Part shown: in pieces, positions 8,980-17,541 of the stretch
How the letters are laid out: each line of letters starts with the position of its first letter
Position numbering within the stretch: position 1 is the first letter of the stretch
Assembly: GCA_964486925.1 (NCBI GenBank)
Contig: CAZAOY010000005.1
Span: 3,163-67,162 of the forward strand
Length of the DNA: 64,000 nucleotides
Source: CAZAOY01 sp964486925
GTDB taxonomy: Bacteria; Bacillota; Clostridia; Oscillospirales; Ruminococcaceae
Reading direction: 5' to 3'
Program-made: the position numbers and the translations under genes
Notes under the pieces: model-generated
Database searches by the model: none
What the model was told of the DNA's origin: nothing
The model's input: the letters and a program-made list of their open reading frames with translations, nothing else

Positions 8980-10218
8980 CTAAGTGGTGCTTAAGGCATG
9001 ATTAGACTTTACATAGTTAATCAAGCTTTCTTTATCATTTTTAAGTCTACCCTCTATAACAAGTGACAGCAAGGTTTGCAGAATCTCTTTAATTTGGATA
9101 CCTTGTTTTATACCAATAGCAATTAAATCGTTACCGTCTACCGACAGCTCGGATAGGCGGTAACATTCTTTGCTTTTTAGGATTTTTTCAGTGATGTGCT
9201 TAATCACAGACAACTCCTCTACAGGCTGTAGCTCGTAATAACCCACATAGGACAGGGCGGATTTTAGGGTGAGTAGGTCATCGAATAGGGGAGGGGTTAG
9301 CTTGTTAAGCCAGTGTTTGATACAGGGTTTTGTAGGGAGGATAGTTACCTTGTGGTGATGTATAAGTGTTAGTACCTTTTGGATTGTTAGGTTATCAAGC
9401 TTTAGTTTTTTTAGTATCGACTTAACATATTCTATTGCTATCGATGGTATCATATTACATAACATTGCGGCTAGCCGCAGCTGGAATATAGGCGGGAGGT
9501 GTTGCAGGGCGGCATAATTGTTATGGTTTTGTCGTAGCTCTGGCAAGATTTGCTCGTACACGTCAGTGTAGCTTTGGAGTATAGTAGAGGGGTCTTTAGC
9601 AAGGATGGTTTTTGTAAGTTCGGTGGTTATCCGTTCTATCGATATGCTTTTTAATAGATGTTTTTTATCATGGACGGCAAGGTGTGTTTGTGGATGTATG
9701 GTAAAATCCAGTGTGGCGGCAAATCTAAGACAACGCAGTATACGCAGTGCGTCCTCCTCAAAGCGTATATCGGGGTTTCCCACAGCTTTGATAAGCTTTG
9801 AGTTTATATGATCGATACCACAAAATGGGTCGACTAGTCCTACCTTAGGATTATAGGCGATAGCGTTAACTGTAAAATCCCGCCTTGCTAGGTCGTGCTG
9901 TAGCTTTGTGGTGAAGGTGACGGTGTCGGGGCGGCGGTGGTCGGTGTAGTCGCCGTCTATACGGTAGGTGGTTATCTCTAGCGGGATTTTGTCGAGTAAA
10001 ACGGTGATAGTACCGTGCTTTATCCCTGTGGGGATGGTTTTGTATCCGCTAAAGGTGAGCAGAATCTCCTCGGGCTTTGCGTTAGTGGTAATATCATAAT
10101 CGGTAGGGGTTTTTCCCATAATAAGATCTCTAATCCCCCCACCTACTACATACCCCTCATAGCCGGTATCTTCTAGTAGCATGAGTGCTTTAGTAACATG
10201 TTCTGGTAACTGTATCAT
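8980..10218 (-). CDS. cca: CCA tRNA nucleotidyltransferase
   Basis: A 412-residue class II nucleotidyltransferase that adds or repairs the CCA end of tRNAs. The catalytic head has GGGIRDLIMGKTPTDYDITT, with the metal-binding Asp pair in DYD. It also has the R-RDFTVNAIAYN segment and the RFEEDALRILRCLRFAATL nucleotide-selection motif. The C-terminal part is helical and divergent. A poly(A) polymerase is the other possibility, but in Clostridia this form is normally Cca. RBS AGGAGAG precedes the ATG at 10218. The gene faces serA and is transcribed away from the DUF1349 gene. Confidence 0.92.
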   Translation of the reverse strand: MIQLPEHVTKALMLLEDTGYEGYVVGGGIRDLIMGKTPTDYDITTNAKPEEILLTFSGYKTIPTGIKHGTITVLLDKIPLEITTYRIDGDYTDHRRPDTVTFTTKLQHDLARRDFTVNAIAYNPKVGLVDPFCGIDHINSKLIKAVGNPDIRFEEDALRILRCLRFAATLDFTIHPQTHLAVHDKKHLLKSISIERITTELTKTILAKDPSTILQSYTDVYEQILPELRQNHNNYAALQHLPPIFQLRLAAMLCNMIPSIAIEYVKSILKKLKLDNLTIQKVLTLIHHHKVTILPTKPCIKHWLNKLTPPLFDDLLTLKSALSYVGYYELQPVEELSVIKHITEKILKSKECYRLSELSVDGNDLIAIGIKQGIQIKEILQTLLSLVIEGRLKNDKESLINYVKSNHALSTT

Positions 10219-10298
10219 AATCTCTCCTAATGGGTTTTTGTATCTTATGTATTTGTAGTAACGCTATTTTAATAAAACAAGTGTTAACAAGATTGCAC

Positions 10299-10327
10299 TT
10301 GAATTTTCATATTTTATGATGTATAAT
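10299..10327 (+). promoter_or_regulatory. Sigma-A promoter of the DUF1349 gene
   Basis: TTGAAT (10299-10304), 17-base spacer, TATAAT (10322-10327); the start codon follows 31 bases later. It may also transcribe recQ, which is 26 bases downstream of this gene. Confidence 0.75.
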
Positions 10328-10357
10328 GAATTTATTTAGAGAAAAGGAGTGTTTCTT

Positions 10358-10960
10358 ATGTTTAGCTTTGACACATCAAGGGCAGTATGGCTGAATGAGC
10401 CTACTACCAAAACGGTATCGCCTGAAAAAGTAACCATTAACACACAACCCGTTACCGATTTCTGGCAACGCACCTACTACGGTTTTAGAAACGACAACGC
10501 CCCCGCACTACTTTTACCTATCGACGAGAGGTACTTTAGCTTTACCGTAAAGACTAGGTTTAACAGCAAGAAGATGTTTGACCAATGCGGTGTTATAATA
10601 TATCAAGATAGCGACAACTGGTTTAAGGCGTCGATTGAGTATCAAAATGAGAACTACAGTCAGCTAGGCAGTGTGGTAACTAACAATGGTTACTCCGACT
10701 GGGCGACAACAGATATAACCTCTGATTACCAAGAGATGTACTACCGACTAAGCCGCAGAGAGAGCGACTTTTTAATCGAAAATTCCCTTGATGGAGTTAA
10801 ATTTAAACAGATGAGAATATTTCACCTGTTTAAGGGGGGAGATAGGATAAACCTTGGGGTATACGCTTGTAGTCCGTTAGATTCCTCCTTTACCGCGGAG
10901 TTTGAGGGGATGGCAATAACTGAATGTATCTGGCAGGAGCATAACACTAATCTGTCCTAA
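10358..10960 (+). CDS. DUF1349 domain protein (concanavalin-like fold)
   Basis: A soluble 200-residue protein with no signal peptide. The pattern WQRTYYGF, YFSFTVKTRF, DQCGVIIYQDSDNWFKASIEY and NLGVYACSP matches the DUF1349 family, predicted to have a concanavalin A-like beta-sandwich that may bind carbohydrate. Biochemical roles are poorly defined. The start is set at the ATG at 10358, seven bases after AAAAGGAG; the GTG at 10349 overlaps that ribosome site and is unlikely. recQ follows after 26 bases on the same strand, perhaps co-transcribed by chance. Confidence 0.85.
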   Translation: MFSFDTSRAVWLNEPTTKTVSPEKVTINTQPVTDFWQRTYYGFRNDNAPALLLPIDERYFSFTVKTRFNSKKMFDQCGVIIYQDSDNWFKASIEYQNENYSQLGSVVTNNGYSDWATTDITSDYQEMYYRLSRRESDFLIENSLDGVKFKQMRIFHLFKGGDRINLGVYACSPLDSSFTAEFEGMAITECIWQEHNTNLS

Positions 10961-10986
10961 ACTAAGCGATATGGAGGTACTAGGGC

Positions 10987-13358
10987 ATGACCCACTATAA
11001 TTTACTAAAGGAACATTTTGGATACGACAGCTTTCGCCCCGGGCAGGAGCTTTTGGTTAACAGCATACTTAAAGGGCAGGATGTTCTAGGGATTATGCCT
11101 ACAGGTGCAGGAAAGTCCATCTGCTTTCAGCTACCCGCATTAATGCTAGAGGGGGTTACCTTGATTGTATCTCCGTTAATTTCATTAATGAAGGATCAGG
11201 TTAATGCGCTAACCCAAGCGGGGATTAATGCGGCGTTTATCAACTCCTCACTTACAGAGCGCCAGATTGGTATGGTGGTAAAGAGGGCGAGAAACGGCGA
11301 GTATAAGCTTATCTACATAGCTCCCGAGCGGCTTATGACCTATGATTTTATCGAGCTTGCAAGGGATGTTCGTATCTCCATGCTAACGGTGGACGAGGCG
11401 CACTGTATCTCCCAGTGGGGACAGGACTTTAGACCAAGCTACAGTACCATCCCTGAATTTATCGATAAGCTACCCACCCGACCTATAGTATCCGCCTTTA
11501 CCGCAACCGCAACTCCACGGGTTAGGGAGGATATTATACAGCTACTAAACCTTAAAAGTCCAGAGATACTAGTTACAGGGTTTGATCGAGAAAACCTCTA
11601 CTTTGAGGTGCAAAAACCTAGGGATAAGTTTCAGGCGCTAACGGAATTTCTAAAGGATAAACAGGATCGATGTGGGATAGTCTACTGTAGCACACGAAAG
11701 CTGGTTGAGGAGGTCTGCGAGAAGCTAAATGAGAAGGGTTACAGCGCTTCTAGGTATCATGCGGGGTTGTCGGATAGTGAACGACATGAAAACCAGGATG
11801 ACTTTTTGTATGACCGTGCACGGATTATGGTTGCAACCAATGCGTTTGGAATGGGGATTGACAAGTCAAACGTATCATTTGTCGTTCACTACAACATGCC
11901 AAAGGACATCGAAAGCTACTATCAAGAGGCAGGGCGTGCGGGACGTGATGGCGGGGAGGCTGATTGTATCCTGCTATACAGTGGGCAGGATGTACGAACC
12001 AACCTATGGCTAATCGAAAACTCACGTGACCGTAGAGATGAGGATACCGACTTTGTGCAGGAGGAAGGGTTGTCCTATGAGGAACTGATCGAGCGTGACC
12101 GCAAGCGACTTAGGGAGATGACCTTTTACTGCACCACTACCGACTGCCTTAGGGGGTATATCCTACGATACTTTGGTGAAACCCCACAAAATTTCTGCGG
12201 AAACTGTAGTAGCTGTAACACCCATTTTGAAACGGTAGATGTGACGGTGGAGTCACAGAAGATTCTGTCCTGTGTCTACCGCATGAGGGAGCGGTACGGT
12301 GTTAATATGATTATAGCGGTGCTTCGTGGTAGCAAGAATGAGAAGGTTTTGCGGTTAGGCTTAGACAAGCTGTCCACCTACGGTATCTCACAAAGCGGGG
12401 AGAAACAGCTTAGGGATATAATTAACCATCTTATACTTGGCGATTATCTGGTAAAGACTGACGATGAGTATCCGGTAATAAAGCTAGGACAACATGCTAA
12501 CAGTATACTGCGGGGCGGTGAAACGGTAGTTATGAAGCTTTCAAAGGAGATAGAACGCTCAGAGTCTACACGAAGGCAGGATAACACCCCGATTAGGCCG
12601 GTTGATAAAGGTCTATTCACTGCACTTAGAGAGCTTAGAACGAGGCTTGCAAAGGAGCAGGGTGTTCCGTCCTACGTTGTATTCTCGGACAGCTCGCTTA
12701 CCGATATGTGTATGAAGCTTCCTAAAACTCAGACCGAGATGTTATCCGTCCTAGGGGTGGGAAAAGCAAAGCTAGAACGATATGGGGACTTGTTTATCGC
12801 CGAGATAGCAGGATATCTTAAGGATAGCCCTATCGATAAGGTAGCCTATATTGATGAGCAGGCGACAGCAGTAGCCGCCCACCAAAGCACCATTGAGCGG
12901 ACGGATGAAGCGGTAACAATTAAGGTAATTGCCGACAGGATAAGCAGTCTGTTAATCCAGAGAGGACAAAAACGGATAACCGCTCAAAAGCTTAATGACT
13001 GGCTGATACTTAAAGGTTACCTAACCAAGATAACAGAGAACGATAAAAANNNNNNNNNNNNNNNNNNNNNNNNNNNNNNNNNNNNNNNNNNNNNNNNNNN
13101 NNNNNNNNNNNNNNNNNNNNNNNNNNNNNNNNNNNNNNNNNNNNNNNNNATGACTGGCTGATACTTAAAGGTTACCTAACCAAGATAACAGAGAACGATA
13201 AAAACCATAAAATACCCACACAGATTGGAAAAAATATCGGTATCACCTGTGAAGAACGTAGCTTTCGGGGTGAGGTGGGGATGTTAAACCTCTATTCTAA
13301 AGCGGCGCAGGATGTAATAATTAGCAGTATAGATGAGCTTTTGGAGTTTTGTAGGTAA
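10987..13358 (+). CDS. recQ: ATP-dependent DNA helicase RecQ (interrupted by an assembly gap)
   Basis: RecQ is a 3'-5' helicase of recombination and repair. Walker A TGAGKS lies at 39-44, the DEAH box is in VDEAHCISQWGQDF, motif III is SAFTATATPR, and QEAGRAGRDGG is the last helicase motif. A four-cysteine zinc site is formed by YCTTTDCLRGY and FCGNCSSC. An RQC winged helix, an HRDC domain (near 540-605) and an extra C-terminal helical domain follow. A 100-N gap at 13050-13149 breaks the reading frame. The 55 bases before the gap are repeated exactly after it. Joining the two sides at that overlap restores one frame ending at TAA 13356-13358, giving 738 residues and a sensible C-terminus (ISSIDELLEFCR). 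The gene is therefore probably intact. Confidence 0.96.
12995..13049 (+). repeat. 55-base overlap, left copy (identical to 13150-13204)
   Basis: These 55 bases next to the gap are identical to the first 55 bases after it. This looks like the unmerged overlap of two contig ends rather than a biological duplication, because fusing the copies restores recQ. Confidence 0.93.
13050..13149. other. Run of 100 N (scaffold gap placeholder)
   Basis: Exactly 100 Ns, a conventional placeholder for a gap of unknown length. The flanking overlap suggests the true gap length is about minus 55 bases, so no genome sequence is missing here. Confidence 0.97.
13150..13204 (+). repeat. 55-base overlap, right copy (identical to 12995-13049)
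   Basis: Right-hand contig end. The sequence continues from it into the last 51 codons of recQ in the frame set before the gap. Confidence 0.93.
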
Positions 13359-13360
13359 CA

Positions 13361-14236
13361 TTAATCTATCGGTAAACTGCTGACAAACTCCACCTGATCC
13401 ATATTTGGTAGTGAGTTATCCTCCACATTCCAGCTGTTAGCCATGCAGGTTTCGATATACATAAGTCGGTTAATGTCATTTTGTGGGATAGCTAATCTTT
13501 TTGATATGTAGGCTACTATATAGTGATAACGCTTGACAAACTCATCGTTTATCCCATCCCCAAACTCGTTTAGGATAAACCTAGGGATGTCAAACACACG
13601 GTCGCCCACAACCCCCTTTGGGTCGATAACGTAGTAGCCATCACTTCCTAATAAAATATTATCGTGGTGCAGGTCGCCATGTAGCAGTAATTTCCCGTTG
13701 TACCGCTGTACCATGCTTTGGCATAGCTTGCTAGCCTTGTCCATATGTTTTGCAAGGCAGGGGTAGTCCTCTCGTGTGGACATGTACTTAGCAATTCGTG
13801 TTACCCATCCAAGGTAGGTAGGGTAGGACTGTTTGTTTATTGGTGGCTTATGAAGTCCAGTCCAGACTTGGCAAAAGCCGTCAAGCCGTTTGTCTAAATC
13901 CTGTTCTGCTCTAAGCTGTTTACCTGGGATAATGCGCTGTATCAGCAGGATACCGTTATCGATATCTACCCTATAAGCCTTACAGAATCGTTTGGATTCA
14001 TACTCTTTAAGCATATCATATTCCGTCTGGGTTTCCCGACACGGGCGCCCGATCTTTAGGATACACTCTGAAAACTCATGGCTTTTACAGCTAAAGATAC
14101 AGTTAACAGAATAGTAATCAATCTGTTCGTATTCAGAAAGCCCCCACAGCGTTTCATATCTCTTTAGGTCGGATATCACTTTATCATAGAAATCTGCCCC
14201 AAAATGGGCGGTAATCTTATCTTTGTTGATATTCAT
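13361..14236 (-). CDS. APH(6)/hydroxyurea-type aminoglycoside phosphotransferase family kinase
   Basis: A 291-residue small-molecule kinase. The Brenner-type catalytic loop is HGDLHHDN (186-193), followed by the metal-binding aspartate in VIDPKGVVGD (D205). That wording, with DPKG and HHDN, is characteristic of the APH_6_hur family, which includes streptomycin 6-kinases and hydroxyurea phosphotransferases. Actual resistance activity is not implied: chromosomal homologues of unknown substrate are common. The gene converges on recQ, with only two bases between their stop codons. The ATG is preceded by AAGGAG at 13 bases, a rather long spacing. Confidence 0.85.
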   Translation of the reverse strand: MNINKDKITAHFGADFYDKVISDLKRYETLWGLSEYEQIDYYSVNCIFSCKSHEFSECILKIGRPCRETQTEYDMLKEYESKRFCKAYRVDIDNGILLIQRIIPGKQLRAEQDLDKRLDGFCQVWTGLHKPPINKQSYPTYLGWVTRIAKYMSTREDYPCLAKHMDKASKLCQSMVQRYNGKLLLHGDLHHDNILLGSDGYYVIDPKGVVGDRVFDIPRFILNEFGDGINDEFVKRYHYIVAYISKRLAIPQNDINRLMYIETCMANSWNVEDNSLPNMDQVEFVSSLPID

Positions 14237-14397
14237 AGCTACATAGTTACTCCTTAAAGTTTAATTTGCAATAAGTATACCACAATATTACGACACGGTC
14301 AATGGTAGCGAAGAAGGTATGGACGTATAGTGTAAATTTTACAGAATGTTAAAGGATATGCAGACTACTAAGTATATTTAATGAAAGGTTAATTTTA

Positions 14398-15165
14398 ATG
14401 TACTCATATGATTTTAAAATAGATAGTGATGATAAAAATGTAGGTACAGTTTATCTGCCGATGAACAACTGTAAAGATATTCCCGTAATTATCTACTGCC
14501 ACGGTTGGGGTGGAAGCCGAAAGCTGAATGACACTGTTATGCTGTTAAGGGATATGGCGATAGAGCGTAATATGGCTTTTGTGACCTTTGATTTCTTTGG
14601 TTGTGGCGAAACCGGCGGGGATTTTAATCAGATGACCTATAGACGCTGGAAGGAGAATCTATCTTCTGTGATAGATTGGGTTAGTAGCCAGTCCTTTGCG
14701 GATAAAACTAGGGTAGGGTGTTATGCCTTTAGCTCGGGTTCAACTGCGGCGCTTAGGCTTGCGGCAGAGGATGATAGGGTTTCGTTTATCGTTTCGGTAG
14801 GAACCTGTATCAGCGCACATATCTTTATGAACAATGGTAATCCTCCGTCAAAACTTCTTGCAGATAATCTCGAGAAGCTAATGGATGGTGCAACAGTAAA
14901 CGAGCGTGGGATAGAGTTTTATCGTGATACCACCGCTAATGCTCCGATCTATTCACTAAAAAATATTAACTGCCCTGTATTGTTTTTACAAGGAACAGCC
15001 GATAACATTTACCGACAAACCGATGCAATAATTGCCTATAATATAATGAAGGACGCAGGGTTAAACGCAACACATATCGAGTACGACAAGGGCACACACG
15101 GGTTGGAGAATGTGATTAAAACTTCGCTTGAAGATATGTTTTTATGGTTGAGAAGGATAATATGA
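14398..15165 (+). CDS. Alpha/beta hydrolase
   Basis: A 255-residue cytoplasmic serine hydrolase. CHGWGGSR near 34-41 supplies the oxyanion region. The nucleophile is S112 in AFSSG, a variant of GxSxG. The likely acid is D202 in GTADNIY, and the base is H234 in GTHGLE. This is a complete triad in standard order, and the fold resembles acyl-peptide/feruloyl esterase-like hydrolases. Substrate is unknown. It has its own short upstream region, and the branched-chain amino acid operon promoter lies about 160 bases beyond its end, so it is not part of that operon. Confidence 0.85.
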   Translation: MYSYDFKIDSDDKNVGTVYLPMNNCKDIPVIIYCHGWGGSRKLNDTVMLLRDMAIERNMAFVTFDFFGCGETGGDFNQMTYRRWKENLSSVIDWVSSQSFADKTRVGCYAFSSGSTAALRLAAEDDRVSFIVSVGTCISAHIFMNNGNPPSKLLADNLEKLMDGATVNERGIEFYRDTTANAPIYSLKNINCPVLFLQGTADNIYRQTDAIIAYNIMKDAGLNATHIEYDKGTHGLENVIKTSLEDMFLWLRRII

Positions 15166-15323
15166 TATGTAGTGTGCAAGGGAAACAACAGGAAATGTCA
15201 TTATTTTATTTTAAGAATAGTTTCACATAAACCTTTTTTGGTTGTTTGTGGCATAAACTACCTAGTTATATATTGTCTGATAATATTTTTACATAAAAAA
15301 TTTATTAATTTTGCAATTTACCC

Positions 15324-15352
15324 TTGACAAGCTGGCAAAACTATGGTATTAT
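15324..15352 (+). promoter_or_regulatory. Sigma-A promoter of the ilv-leu operon
   Basis: TTGACA (15324-15329), 17-base spacer, TATTAT (15347-15352). Transcription should begin near 15359, only a few bases before the ribosome site of the first leader peptide. That layout is typical of a leader-peptide attenuator. Confidence 0.88.
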
Positions 15353-15379
15353 AGAAAAAACGAAAAGGAGTGACGCAAG

Positions 15380-15466
15380 ATGAGATATTCAATAACTGCT
15401 ATTATTATAGTCCTTATTAACATTATCCTCCTCGAAGATAATGGCATTTTGCGTTGCGCTGATTAA
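15380..15466 (+). CDS. ilv leader peptide 1 (28 codons, Ile/Val/Leu-rich)
   Basis: A 28-residue ORF behind AAAAGGAG (15363-15370). It reads MRYSITAIIIVLINIILL and then EDNGILRCAD. Thirteen of 28 codons are Ile, Val or Leu, with a dense block at codons 8-18. A rho-independent terminator follows 25 bases after its stop. This is the arrangement expected of a ribosome-mediated attenuator: slow translation of the Ile/Val/Leu block when charged tRNAs are scarce would leave the 3' codons free to base-pair. It is far too short for a functional enzyme. The C-terminal RCAD is shared with leader 2. Confidence 0.88.
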   Translation: MRYSITAIIIVLINIILLEDNGILRCAD

Positions 15467-15521
15467 TAAGGAATAGTAACACTCACTATATCCCTTACAG
15501 CTAACGCTGTAGGGGATTTTT
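15451..15521 (+). promoter_or_regulatory. Attenuator 1: antiterminator/terminator switch
   Basis: Terminator: a 10-bp stem with one G-U pair (15492-15501 with 15506-15515), loop TAAC, then ATTTTT. Competing antiterminator: GCGTT (15451-15455) pairs with AACGC (15503-15507), and GCTG (15458-15461) with CAGC (15498-15501), separated by a 2x1 internal loop. The 5' strand of the antiterminator lies in the last codons of leader peptide 1. A ribosome stalled on the Ile/Val/Leu block would leave it free, while a ribosome reaching the stop codon would cover it. Confidence 0.83.
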
Positions 15522-15543
15522 GATTTATATGGAGGAAAAAACT

Positions 15544-15630
15544 ATGCTACCATTATCATCGCTCGTACTCATAATTATTGTCAGCATTATCGTGATTCTC
15601 GGTAATGTTTTAGTGCGTTGTGCTGATTAA
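15544..15630 (+). CDS. ilv leader peptide 2 (28 codons, Ile/Val/Leu-rich)
   Basis: A second 28-residue ORF behind GGAGG (15531-15535). It reads MLPLSSLVLIIIVSIIVIL and then GNVLVRCAD. Seventeen of 28 codons are Ile, Val or Leu. It has the same length and the same RCAD ending as leader 1, although the rest of the peptide differs and the Cys codon has changed (TGC to TGT). The shared end is explained by its second job as the 5' strand of the antiterminator. A strong terminator follows 36 bases after the stop. Confidence 0.88.
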   Translation: MLPLSSLVLIIIVSIIVILGNVLVRCAD

Positions 15631-15697
15631 TAGGTGTAGTATAGTAAAGTAATCTGCTTACTAAAAGCCTTACAGCATACGCTGTAAGGCTTTTTTT
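15615..15697 (+). promoter_or_regulatory. Attenuator 2: antiterminator/terminator switch
   Basis: Terminator: a perfect 10-bp stem (15667-15676 with 15681-15690), loop ATAC, then seven T. Antiterminator: GCGT (15615-15618) pairs with ACGC (15679-15682), and TGCTG (15621-15625) with CAGCA (15673-15677), again around a 2x1 internal loop. Relative to attenuator 1 the terminator loop has changed from TAAC to ATAC, and the leader has changed in step so pairing is kept. ilvB starts 25 bases after the T run. Confidence 0.87.
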
Positions 15698-15721
15698 AAT
15701 AAATTTGAAGGAGGAACTAAA

Positions 15722-17365
15722 TTGAAATTAAACGGCGCACAGATATTGATTGAGGAATTGTGCAATCAAGGGGTTAAGACGGTGTTTGGTTATCCGGGTG
15801 GGGCGGTGCTTCATATCTATGATGAGCTTTATAAAAACGCCGATCGCATAACTAATATTATAACAGCGCATGAACAGGGTGCTGCCCATGCCGCCGACGG
15901 TTACGCACGGGTTACCGGTGATACCGGGGTGGTTATCGCTACTAGCGGGCCGGGTGCTACCAACCTAGTTACAGGGATAGCTAATGCATATCTTGATTCA
16001 GTGCCGCTTGTAGCTATAACAGGTAATGTAGCAGTACCGCTTTTAGGGCGGGATAGCTTTCAAGAGGTTGACATTGTAGGGATAACTAACCCTATCGTTA
16101 AGCATAACTTTGTGGTAAGGGATATCAATATGTTAGCCTCCACACTACAAGAGGCATTTAGACTAGCCAGAAGCGGACGTCGTGGGCCTGTGCTTGTAGA
16201 TATCCCTAAGAGCATACAGGCTACAGAGTGTGACTACACTCCTACACCACCTAAAACTGAAACTAAAAGCTACCACACCGACATTGCTAAGGCGGTAGAG
16301 GCGATAAAAAGCTGTAAAAAGCCGTATATCTATGCGGGGGGTGGGATTGTCTGGAGCGGAGCAGAGCAGGAGCTGTTAGCTCTTTCAAAGAAGCTGTCTG
16401 CACCTATCGGGCTTAGTATGATGGGGCTTACCGCAGTACCAAACTCATACGAGCTAAACCTTGGGATGTGCGGAATGCATGGTAAATATGCCGCCTCAAA
16501 GGCGCAGTCAGAGTGTGACTTGATGTTAGCCTTGGGGGTTAGATTCTCCGACAGAGCTACAGGTAACGTAGAGGAGTACAAACGAAACTGCACCATTATC
16601 CATGTTGATATCGACCTTGCGGAGATCGGCAAGAATGTGTCACCGTTTATCGAGCTTTGCGGGGACGTTAAGGACACCATAAAACAGCTTATCGATGCAG
16701 TACCAGAATATAGAAATGATCAATGGCTTAACGAGGTGGAAGGGTATAAGCAGGTGGATATCCGCCCACAGGACAGCGAGTTTACCCCTGAAAATATAAT
16801 CTCAATGGTAAACCAGTCGGTAGAGGAGGACACGGTAGTTGCAACCGATGTAGGTCAGCACCAGATGTGGACAATGCAGTATTACAAGTTTAGCAATCCG
16901 CGCACACTGCTAACCTCGGGCGGGCTTGGAACTATGGGGTACGGGCTTGGAGCGGCGATCGGCGGGTGTATGGCAAACGGCAACAAAAGGACGGTGCTGT
17001 TTACCAGTGACGGAAGCTTTGGGATGAATCTAAACGAGCTTGCAACGGCTGTATCGCAAAAGCTACCTATAGTGGTGGTGCTACTAAATAATGGGGTGCT
17101 TGGGATGGTAAGGCAGTGGCAGAGGATGTTCTATGAGGAACGTTACTCCCAGACTACCCTAAACCGAAAGACCGATTTTGTACAGCTTGCAAAGGCTTTT
17201 GGAGCAAAAGGGTTTACAGCTACAAACCTTTCCGAGCTAAAGACTGCACTAAGCGAGCTACCCCATAACTGCCCTGCGGTTATCGATTGTCATATTGATA
17301 TGGACGAACAGGTGTTACCAATGATACCACCGGGGGGAGCGATAAAAGATATAATACTCAGCTAA
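15722..17365 (+). CDS. ilvB: Acetolactate synthase, large (catalytic) subunit
   Basis: A ThDP-dependent enzyme that condenses two pyruvates to acetolactate, or pyruvate and 2-ketobutyrate to acetohydroxybutyrate. It is the entry step to valine, leucine and isoleucine. The 547-residue protein shows GYPGGAVLHIYDEL, the catalytic glutamate in TAHEQGAAHAADGYAR, the FAD/QEVD region GRDSFQEVDIVG, and the ThDP-metal motif SDGSFGMN with NNGVLGMVRQWQ. The start is TTG at 15722, placed by AAGGAGG five bases upstream. It is the first structural gene after the tandem attenuators. Confidence 0.96.
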   Translation: MKLNGAQILIEELCNQGVKTVFGYPGGAVLHIYDELYKNADRITNIITAHEQGAAHAADGYARVTGDTGVVIATSGPGATNLVTGIANAYLDSVPLVAITGNVAVPLLGRDSFQEVDIVGITNPIVKHNFVVRDINMLASTLQEAFRLARSGRRGPVLVDIPKSIQATECDYTPTPPKTETKSYHTDIAKAVEAIKSCKKPYIYAGGGIVWSGAEQELLALSKKLSAPIGLSMMGLTAVPNSYELNLGMCGMHGKYAASKAQSECDLMLALGVRFSDRATGNVEEYKRNCTIIHVDIDLAEIGKNVSPFIELCGDVKDTIKQLIDAVPEYRNDQWLNEVEGYKQVDIRPQDSEFTPENIISMVNQSVEEDTVVATDVGQHQMWTMQYYKFSNPRTLLTSGGLGTMGYGLGAAIGGCMANGNKRTVLFTSDGSFGMNLNELATAVSQKLPIVVVLLNNGVLGMVRQWQRMFYEERYSQTTLNRKTDFVQLAKAFGAKGFTATNLSELKTALSELPHNCPAVIDCHIDMDEQVLPMIPPGGAIKDIILS

Positions 17366-17396
17366 ACTAGAATTACCAAAGTAATTTTAAACGTGG

Positions 17397-17508
17397 GGCG
17401 ACCCTCACGTTGCAACCCCAAAGGGGCGGCTTAAGATATATAGATAGTCAATTAACACGCTTTTGCATGTCGGCAGGTTTGGTTGACAACTAAAACTGCT
17501 ATAGCAGT
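17397..17508 (+). repeat. Hairpins in the ilvB-ilvN gap
   Basis: In the 176-base space are an ACGTG/CACGT hairpin enclosing GGGCGACCC, a CCCC-AAA-GGGG hairpin, and a perfect 14-base palindrome ACTGCTATAGCAGT (17495-17508). The GCGACC core recurs in hairpins after leuB (26642-26713). They may set subunit ratios through RNA processing, or may be repeat debris. Confidence 0.45.
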
Positions 17509-17541
17509 GTTAAGTAATTGATATTATTGTGAGGTGAAGAA

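Noticed and set aside
13050..13161. recQ as a truncated gene ending at 13161
   Set aside because: The stop is reached only by reading through the N placeholder. Merging the 55-base overlap gives a full-length frame.
13361..14236. Acquired antibiotic-resistance island around the APH(6)-like gene
   Set aside because: No mobile element, integrase or base-composition shift was seen around it. It is better treated as a chromosomal kinase of unknown substrate.
15166..15721. T-box riboswitch for the ilv operon
   Set aside because: No T-box consensus or specifier stem was found. The region is fully explained by two leader-peptide attenuators.
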